From an uncultured Alphaproteobacteria bacterium (GTDB lineage: Bacteria > Pseudomonadota > Alphaproteobacteria > Puniceispirillales > Puniceispirillaceae): 6,159 bases of DNA. The notes beneath the pieces were generated by a model. It had not been told where the DNA came from and searched no databases. It saw only the letters and a list, made by a program, of their open reading frames with translations. Location: the NCBI GenBank assembly GCA_913031555.1, contig CAJWDO010000108.1, forward strand, positions 1 through 6,159. Reading direction: 5' to 3'. A program made the translations under genes and the position numbers. Of the stretch, positions 1-4,890 are shown one piece after another. Each line of letters starts with the position of its first letter. Position 1 is the stretch's first letter.

Positions 1-1
1 C

Positions 2-79
2 TGCCGCGCCTGTGTCGAGTCACCGCGCCTTGCCTCGCCAAGCTTCACGGTCGAGATCGGACTGATTGCCGCCCGCTAG
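2..79 (+). CDS. C-terminal fragment of a RidA/YjgF-like protein (5' end outside the window)
   Basis: An open frame enters from the left edge and ends at TAG 77-79, giving 25 residues. It contains R-A-C-V-E-S, then R-L, and ends V-E-I-G-L-I-A-A-R. This matches the end of RidA/YER057c/UK114 proteins, where a P-A-R-(S/T/A)-C-V-E-V-x-x-L segment is followed by a final beta strand of the form V-E-I-E-A-I-A. In that family the arginine of the P-A-R motif contacts the carboxylate of imine or enamine substrates, and the enzyme hydrolyses reactive 2-aminoacrylate-type intermediates in the cytosol. Here that arginine would be the R of R-A-C-V-E. The gene is on the same strand as, and 40 bases upstream of, the racemase-family gene, so the two are probably co-transcribed. 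Only the tail is visible, so the subfamily cannot be assigned. Confidence 0.62.
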   Translation, partial: CRACVESPRLASPSFTVEIGLIAAR

Positions 80-123
80 GAAATCGCTCCGTCAGGAAAC
101 AGCCCCGTCAGGAAACAGCATGG
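76..123 (+). repeat. Three 16-bp tandem units carrying AGGAAA, spanning stop codon, leader and start codon
   Basis: Units at 76-91, 92-107 and 108-123 each carry AGGAAA at the same offset (78-83, 94-99, 110-115), exactly 16 bases apart. The second and third units share CCGTCAGGAAACAGC exactly (89-103 and 105-119); the first unit is more diverged, about 11 of 16 identical to the second. The first unit contains the TAG stop of the RidA-like gene. The third places AGGA 6 bases before ATG 120, where it would serve as the Shine-Dalgarno sequence of the racemase-family gene. The effect is a triplicated ribosome-binding motif, of which only the last is correctly spaced. This supports the start at 120 over the TTG at 66, which overlaps the upstream stop codon. 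Confidence 0.75.
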
Positions 124-920
124 CCACCGCCGACACCACCTCTGATGACGGCTTCACGCTGATCGAGCATATCCCGTTCACCACCGCAAAGGTGATCGGC
201 AGCCGGGCACGAATCGGGCTTGTTGTCCTTGCCTCCGACTATACGATCGAGCATGAATTCCGGACGCTGCTTTCGATTCCGGGGGTGGACATGTATGCCG
301 CGCGAATCCGCAACTCACCACAGATCACCCCGCAGACGCTGGCGGCGATGGAACCACTGCTGACCGAAACCGCGGACCGCATCCTGCCGGGGGATGATCT
401 TGATGTGCTGGCCTTTGGCTGCACCTCGGCCTCGACGGTGCTTGGCGGTGATCGCATAGCCACCCTGCTTGCCGAGGCCAAACCGATGGCCAGACCGTCG
501 GATCCGATCAGCGCCGCCTTTGCCGCCTTTGATGCGCTTGGCGCGCGGCGGATCGGTGTGCTGACCCCCTATCGCCGTGACGTCAATGAAATCGTCTGGC
601 GCTATATCACCAGCCATGGATACGAAGTGCCTGTTTTCGGGTCTTTCAACGAGGAGATGGACCCTGTTGTCGCGACCATCGACGAGGACAGTCTGGTGCA
701 GGCCATCGACCGGATCCGTGAGGGGCATGATCTCGACGCCGTGTTCGTGTCCTGCACATCGGTCAGGCTGGCCGACGCCGTCGCCGGGATCGAGCGCCGC
801 ACCGGCCTTCCTGTCACCTCGTCAAACCACGCTCTTGCCTGGCATTGCCTGCGGCTTGCCGGGGTCGATGACAGGATTGACGGGCGAGGCAGGCTTTTCA
901 CCTGTGGATTGGCCGGCTGA
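120..920 (+). CDS. Asp/Glu racemase superfamily protein (maleate isomerase / arylmalonate decarboxylase / EutA-like)
   Basis: The 266-residue protein is a cytosolic enzyme of the two-domain, cofactor-free Asp/Glu racemase superfamily, in which two cysteines act on opposite faces of the substrate. Both are visible in matching contexts: Cys101 in FGCTSAS and Cys212 in VSCTSVR. Other family features are the first strand RIGLVVLASD (31-40) followed by T-I-E-H-E-F-R, P-I-S-A-A-F-A-A-F (129-137), R-R-I-G-V-L-T-P-Y (143-151) starting the second domain, and S-S-N-H-A-L-A-W-H (234-242) near the C-terminus. The length is normal for maleate cis-trans isomerases and EutA of ectoine-utilisation operons, and the two-cysteine pattern favours an isomerase/racemase-type reaction over the one-cysteine decarboxylase. 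The start at ATG 120 has AGGA 6 bases upstream; an upstream TTG at 66 would add 18 poorly conserved-looking residues and overlap the preceding stop. The substrate is unknown; EutA is possible, but no other ectoine gene is visible. Confidence 0.85.
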   Translation: MATADTTSDDGFTLIEHIPFTTAKVIGSRARIGLVVLASDYTIEHEFRTLLSIPGVDMYAARIRNSPQITPQTLAAMEPLLTETADRILPGDDLDVLAFGCTSASTVLGGDRIATLLAEAKPMARPSDPISAAFAAFDALGARRIGVLTPYRRDVNEIVWRYITSHGYEVPVFGSFNEEMDPVVATIDEDSLVQAIDRIREGHDLDAVFVSCTSVRLADAVAGIERRTGLPVTSSNHALAWHCLRLAGVDDRIDGRGRLFTCGLAG

Positions 921-932
921 CGGTTGGTGGCC

Positions 933-974
933 CCAATCAACGCCTACGCAAACCTAATCAACGCCTACGCAAAC
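933..974. repeat. 21-bp tandem duplication across the 3' end of the minus-strand gene
   Basis: Bases 933-953 and 954-974 are the same 21-mer with one difference (position 934 C against 955 T); the shared 19-base core is 935-953 and 956-974. The right-hand copy contains the last two sense codons (Phe, Ala) and the TAG stop (complement of 965-967) of the minus-strand gene. Because 21 is a multiple of three, the left-hand copy carries the same Phe-Ala-stop in the same frame (stop complement at 944-946). The repeat fills most of the 44-base gap between two convergent genes. No strong hairpin with a T-run was seen, so a terminator is not called. Confidence 0.85.
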
Positions 975-3073
975 AATGTATCCGTCAGCAGCGTATCAAG
1001 CCGCGCCACCGTGCCGGCAATCGATTTCACAAGGCTGGTCTCGGCACCGGAAAGTTGTTTCAGGTCAATCTTGACGCCGGGCGGCTGACCGGCGGCGATA
1101 TCGGCAATCTGCTGGCGCAGCACGAGACGAAGCACCACCGCCACATCCTCACCAAGCCGACCCACCTCTGGCGGGATATCGTCACGCACGACAAGGGCGG
1201 CGGCACGGGCGGCGCTGGAGCGCACCTCGATACGGCGCGAGATCGACAGGACGCGCAGTGTCTCGACAAGCGGCAGCCCCAGATTCGCCTTCATGTTGAA
1301 TCGTCCATCCTTGGTCCGCAGCCCACCAAGAAGGGTGCGCCCACCGCTGGCATTGCCGACATTATGCGCCAGCTGTTTCAGGAATTCGCCGCCCCGCACC
1401 GCGCGCCCCGACATCGCCTCCTGAAGCTGGCCGGCAAGCCGCACGTTGCCATGCACCACCCGAAAATCAAAGAAGATGTCGACATTCATCAGATCACGGG
1501 GCGTGGCGCGCCGTACCCAGTCGCTGATCGCCTGCCGCCAGCCGGCAAGGGACCGGCACCAGGCGGCGTTGCGCGACATCACATCGCCGCTGCAATAGGG
1601 AATGCCGGCAGCATCCAGAATATCGGCGATATGGCTGCCAAGCTCCATGAACCAGGCGCGGTTGGCATCGTCATCTTCGGAGTCAGCAAACAGGATGGCA
1701 TGGTCCTGGTCGGCCGCCAGAAGGCTCTCGCCGCGCGCCGCCGAGCCAAGCATCAGCATCGCATATTCAACCGGCGGACGAGCCCGTCCTGCATCGCGCA
1801 TCATCACCTCGGCAAGCCGCACCGCCTCGCGCAACGCGGCCCGGTACTGGCCACTGATGACGGCCGCGATGTCCAGCCCCGGCACGCCTTCGCGGGTCAG
1901 TGAGGCGGCCAGCGTTGGCAGCATGCGAAGACCGGCGGCAAGGTCATCCGACCCTTCGGCGGTGGCAAGTCTGTCGCCAATGACCAGCGCCGCCGTCACC
2001 CGCTGGCGAACAAGCTCTCGCGACGACACCCAGCCGACCAGCGTGCCGGCATCGTCGAGAACCCCAATATGGCGGATGTCGAAACGGCTCATCCGGCCAA
2101 GCGCCACATGCATGAAATCATCCGCGCTGACGGTGATCACCGGGCTGGACATGATATTCGTCAGCTTCATGTCACGAACCCGTGTCGGCGAGTCGACCGG
2201 GATCCGCACCTGCCGGACAATGTCCCGCTCGGACACAATCCCAACTATGCTGTCGTCATCATTGCCGACAAAGACACAGTCTGAGGACGCCTCGTTCATC
2301 GCCGCCGCGGCCTCGGCAAGGGTGGCGTCCGCCGGCATGATCAGCGGGTGTTCGAGCATAAGTTCGGAAATCCGGTGCTGATAGGGATAGGGGTCGATCC
2401 GCGCCAGCGGGGCATGGTCATACGCCGCCGCGTGCACCGCCGCGACATCGACCCACCCTGCACTCACATTCGCCTGCCGCAGCGCATCGAGTTTCGCCAC
2501 CTCGCGCCAGGCATCACCAAGCGTGACAATCCCCCGCGCCGCAAGAGACGGCAGCATCCGGTGATAGATCCCAAGCGTGATCGCCGCATCACCAAGCGCC
2601 GTATGGCGGTCGATCACCGGCACCTGATAATGCGCCGCCAGCGACCCCAGATCGCCAAGCATCATCATCGTTTCGGGTTCAAGAAGGCATGTCGCAAGCT
2701 GGCGCAGGCACAGGGCGGCATTCCAGCCCCAATCAAGCCCGTGGCGGGCGGCTTCGGCATCAAGGACCGCCAGGTCGAAGCCGATATTGTAACCAAGGAT
2801 CAGACAGCCCCTGACAAGCGCCCGCAGCCGCGGCATCACCAGCGGCAACTCGTCCGCACCCACCACCATCTCGTCGGTGATGCCATGGATCCGGGTGCTG
2901 GCAGCCGGGATCGGCACGCCCGGCCGGACAAGTGCCGCAAACCGCGCCAGCTCGTCCTGCGACTGGATGGCGCCGATCTGGACAATGCGGTCCACACGCG
3001 CGTGAAGCCCCGTTGTCTCGAGATCGAGTGAGACAACCGGCACATGGTCGAGCGGCATGGTCGCCAGCTGCAT
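965..3073 (-). CDS. DEDDh exonuclease - CBS pair - DUF294 nucleotidyltransferase-like fusion protein
   Basis: The 702-residue multidomain protein is probably a cytosolic regulatory or nucleic-acid-acting factor. Residues ~12-175 form a DnaQ/RNase T-like 3'-5' exonuclease with all five DEDDh residues: Asp17 and Glu19 in SLDLETTGL, Asp100 in YNIGFD, and His157 and Asp162 in RHTALGD. Residues ~229-288 and ~303-359 are two CBS domains (G-I-V-S-E-R-D-I and H-I-G-V-L-D-D-A-G-T-L-V-G-W-V-S), which in other proteins bind adenosyl ligands. Residues ~365-520 resemble the DUF294 nucleotidyltransferase domain related to GlnD, with Gly443-Ser444, Arg447, Glu449 and Asp455-x-Asp457 of the GS-x-x-R-x-E...DQD motif. 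Residues ~534-695 match the DUF294 C-terminal domain (FFDFRVVHG). The start at 3073 is chosen because GGAGGG lies 4 bases before it; the frame stays open back to a TTG at 3193, but that would intrude on the divergent gene's leader. There is no transmembrane segment or cNMP-binding domain. The ligand and substrate are unknown. Confidence 0.88.
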   Translation of the reverse strand: MQLATMPLDHVPVVSLDLETTGLHARVDRIVQIGAIQSQDELARFAALVRPGVPIPAASTRIHGITDEMVVGADELPLVMPRLRALVRGCLILGYNIGFDLAVLDAEAARHGLDWGWNAALCLRQLATCLLEPETMMMLGDLGSLAAHYQVPVIDRHTALGDAAITLGIYHRMLPSLAARGIVTLGDAWREVAKLDALRQANVSAGWVDVAAVHAAAYDHAPLARIDPYPYQHRISELMLEHPLIMPADATLAEAAAAMNEASSDCVFVGNDDDSIVGIVSERDIVRQVRIPVDSPTRVRDMKLTNIMSSPVITVSADDFMHVALGRMSRFDIRHIGVLDDAGTLVGWVSSRELVRQRVTAALVIGDRLATAEGSDDLAAGLRMLPTLAASLTREGVPGLDIAAVISGQYRAALREAVRLAEVMMRDAGRARPPVEYAMLMLGSAARGESLLAADQDHAILFADSEDDDANRAWFMELGSHIADILDAAGIPYCSGDVMSRNAAWCRSLAGWRQAISDWVRRATPRDLMNVDIFFDFRVVHGNVRLAGQLQEAMSGRAVRGGEFLKQLAHNVGNASGGRTLLGGLRTKDGRFNMKANLGLPLVETLRVLSISRRIEVRSSAARAAALVVRDDIPPEVGRLGEDVAVVLRLVLRQQIADIAAGQPPGVKIDLKQLSGAETSLVKSIAGTVARLDTLLTDTLFA

Positions 3074-3077
3074 CGGA

Positions 3078-3083
3078 CCCTCC
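3078..3083 (-). promoter_or_regulatory. Shine-Dalgarno GGAGGG that fixes the start at 3073
   Basis: Read on the minus strand, GGAGGG is followed by TCCG and then ATG (complement of 3071-3073). This is a near-ideal ribosome-binding site and spacing. Earlier in-frame starts (ATG at 3094, TTG at 3193) have no comparable signal, and the residues they would add do not resemble an exonuclease N-terminus. Confidence 0.75.
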
Positions 3084-3178
3084 AAGCTGAACATGGCCTC
3101 ATGCCAGACTACACGCGGCAAGAATTCAGCGCAAAGACAGCTCGCGGCGAAGGGGCCGACTGATGGCGTGTTTTGGCT

Positions 3179-3206
3179 TTGACAGCCCTCCAAGTTGGTT
3201 TAGGTT
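3179..3206 (+). promoter_or_regulatory. Possible sigma70-type promoter for the amidohydrolase-CobW operon
   Basis: A perfect TTGACA (3179-3184) is followed after 16 bases by TAGGTT (3201-3206), a poor -10 match (3 of 6). Transcription would start near 3213, leaving a leader of about 22 bases before ATG 3235. The upstream ATG at 3163 would lie before this promoter, which agrees with the later start. The 161-bp divergent region shows no clear operator palindrome or AT-rich Zur-like box, and no equally good promoter for the minus-strand gene was found. Confidence 0.33.
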
Positions 3207-3234
3207 CGGCAAGGACTTCATCCCGGGGGGCACC

Positions 3235-4878
3235 ATGACGAAGACCACTGTTTTTACGGCAAAAAAGATCATCACCATGAACCCGTCGCGGCCACTGGCA
3301 ACGCATGTGGCGGTGCGCGACGGGCGCATCCTTGCCGCAGGCACCAGCGAGGAAATGGCTGGATGGGGGCCATTCGAGGTGAATGACGATTTCGCCGACA
3401 TGGTGCTGACCCCGGGCTTTGTCGAGGGTCATGCCCACGCCATGGAAGGCGGCATCTGGGATTATACCTATGTCGGCTTTCAGGACCGCTGGGACCCGAA
3501 CGGGCGGCGCTGGCCCGGCGCCGCTGATATCGATGCGGTGCTGGCCCGCCTGACGGAAGCCGAAACCCAACTTCCCGATGCCGAGACACCACTCTTTGCC
3601 TGGGGCCTCGACCCGATCTATTTCGGTGGCGGGCGGATGTCGGTGACGCATCTCGACCGGGTTTCCGCAACCCGTCCGATCCTGGTGCTGCATTCGAATG
3701 GCCATCTTCTGAACGTCAATAGCCGCATCCTCGAGATGGCCGGCATCACCGCGGATACCAATGTCTATGGCGTGCTGAAGGACGAGACTGGCAAGCCGAC
3801 CGGCGAGTTGATGGAAATGGCGGCGAAATATATGGCCTACCGCCAGACCGGAAACCCGTTCTTCGGCGGCATCCGCACCCCGTCTTTGCTGTCCTACGCG
3901 AAATCCGCGGTGAATTGCGGCGTCACCACGGCAACCGACCTCTTTGCCACTTTCAACGCCGAATCACTTGCCGCCTATAAGGAGGCCAGCCTGATGCCCG
4001 GCTACGCGCTTCGCCTGCTGCCGGCGATGAACACCATCGAACAGCCTCTTGATGAGGGGCTGGCGCTGATGAAACAGGCGATGGCGATGAATAATGACAG
4101 GCTGCATCACCGGCTGTGCAAGGTAATGACGGACGGATCAATCCAGGGATTCACGGCGCGGCTGAAATGGCCCGGCTATTATAATGGCAAACCGAACGGA
4201 TTGTGGAACATGGACCCGGCTCAACTTGCCGAGCTTGTCATGCATTACCACAAGGCCGGCATGCATCTTCATATCCACACCAATGGCGACGAGGCGTCGG
4301 AAGTGATGCTTGATGCCGTCGAGGCGGCGCAGGAGACGCATTACCGCCCCGATCACCGGCACACCCTGCAGCATTGCCAGATGGCCGATGCCAGCCAGTT
4401 CCGCCGTATGCACAAGCTTGGCATGTGCGTGAACCTGTTTGCCAACCATGTCCATTACTGGGGTGACCAGCATGCCGGCATCACCATGGGACCAGACCGG
4501 GCGTGGCGCATGGATGCCTGCGCCACGGCGCTGAAGGAAGGTGTGCCGCTGGCCATCCATTCGGATGCGCCGGTGACGCCGATGGCGCCGCTGTTTACCG
4601 CCTGGTGCGCGGTGAACCGGCTGACCGCCAGCGGCGTTACGCTTGGGCCAGAAGAGCGGATCAGCGCCGAAGCCGCGCTCCACGCCATCACCCTCGGCGC
4701 TGCCTACACGCTTCGCATGGATCACCTTGTCGGCAGTATCGAGCCTGGCAAATATGCCGATTTCGCCGTTCTTGACGTCTCGCCGCTTGATGTCGCGCCG
4801 GAAGCCATTCGCGATATCAAGGTCGCCGGCACGATCTCCGGCGGTGATTTCCACGCCGCCGCGACACGGCAGGGCTGA
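3235..4878 (+). CDS. YtcJ/NfdA-like metal-dependent amidohydrolase (Amidohydro_3 type)
   Basis: The 547-residue cytosolic hydrolase has a TIM-barrel amidohydrolase fold; family members hydrolyse N-substituted formamides and other amide or C-N bonds using divalent metal. Residues ~3-58 form the N-terminal beta-sandwich part (T-V-F-T-A-K-K-I-I-T-M-N-P). Metal-binding His66 and His68 lie in GFVEGHAHAMEG. Further expected ligands are Lys296 in K-V-M-T-D-G-S (position of the family's K-x-x-x-DGS motif), His348 in HIHTNGDEA, His380 in TLQHCQ and Asp444 in IHSDAPV. The C-terminus shows the usual A-L-H-A-I-T-L-G-A-A-Y and GSIEPGKYADFAVLD (500-514), which returns to the beta-sandwich. No signal peptide is visible. 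ATG 3235 is preferred over ATG 3163 because the protein then begins just before the conserved first strand; a G6 run (3225-3230) four bases upstream is an atypical but possible ribosome-binding site. The CobW-type gene follows after 12 bases. The substrate is unknown. Confidence 0.88.
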   Translation: MTKTTVFTAKKIITMNPSRPLATHVAVRDGRILAAGTSEEMAGWGPFEVNDDFADMVLTPGFVEGHAHAMEGGIWDYTYVGFQDRWDPNGRRWPGAADIDAVLARLTEAETQLPDAETPLFAWGLDPIYFGGGRMSVTHLDRVSATRPILVLHSNGHLLNVNSRILEMAGITADTNVYGVLKDETGKPTGELMEMAAKYMAYRQTGNPFFGGIRTPSLLSYAKSAVNCGVTTATDLFATFNAESLAAYKEASLMPGYALRLLPAMNTIEQPLDEGLALMKQAMAMNNDRLHHRLCKVMTDGSIQGFTARLKWPGYYNGKPNGLWNMDPAQLAELVMHYHKAGMHLHIHTNGDEASEVMLDAVEAAQETHYRPDHRHTLQHCQMADASQFRRMHKLGMCVNLFANHVHYWGDQHAGITMGPDRAWRMDACATALKEGVPLAIHSDAPVTPMAPLFTAWCAVNRLTASGVTLGPEERISAEAALHAITLGAAYTLRMDHLVGSIEPGKYADFAVLDVSPLDVAPEAIRDIKVAGTISGGDFHAAATRQG

Positions 4879-4890
4879 CCGCACGCCGCC

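Noticed and set aside
921..938. Possible terminator hairpin between the convergent genes (TTGG...CCAA)
   Set aside because: The stem is at most six pairs including a G-T pair, and no T-run follows on either strand.
1055..3031. Several plus-strand frames of 227-282 residues
   Set aside because: They overlap the exonuclease/CBS/DUF294 gene on the opposite strand, whose five catalytic residues and domain order are unmistakable. The plus-strand products have no domain pattern.
3074..3193. 40-residue N-terminal extension of the minus-strand gene from TTG 3193
   Set aside because: The ATG at 3073 has an ideal GGAGGG site, and the extension overlaps the candidate promoter and leader of the divergent gene and lacks family resemblance.
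3163..3234. 24-residue N-terminal extension of the amidohydrolase from ATG 3163
   Set aside because: It would begin upstream of the candidate promoter, and the added residues are not typical of the family; the conserved first strand begins just after ATG 3235.
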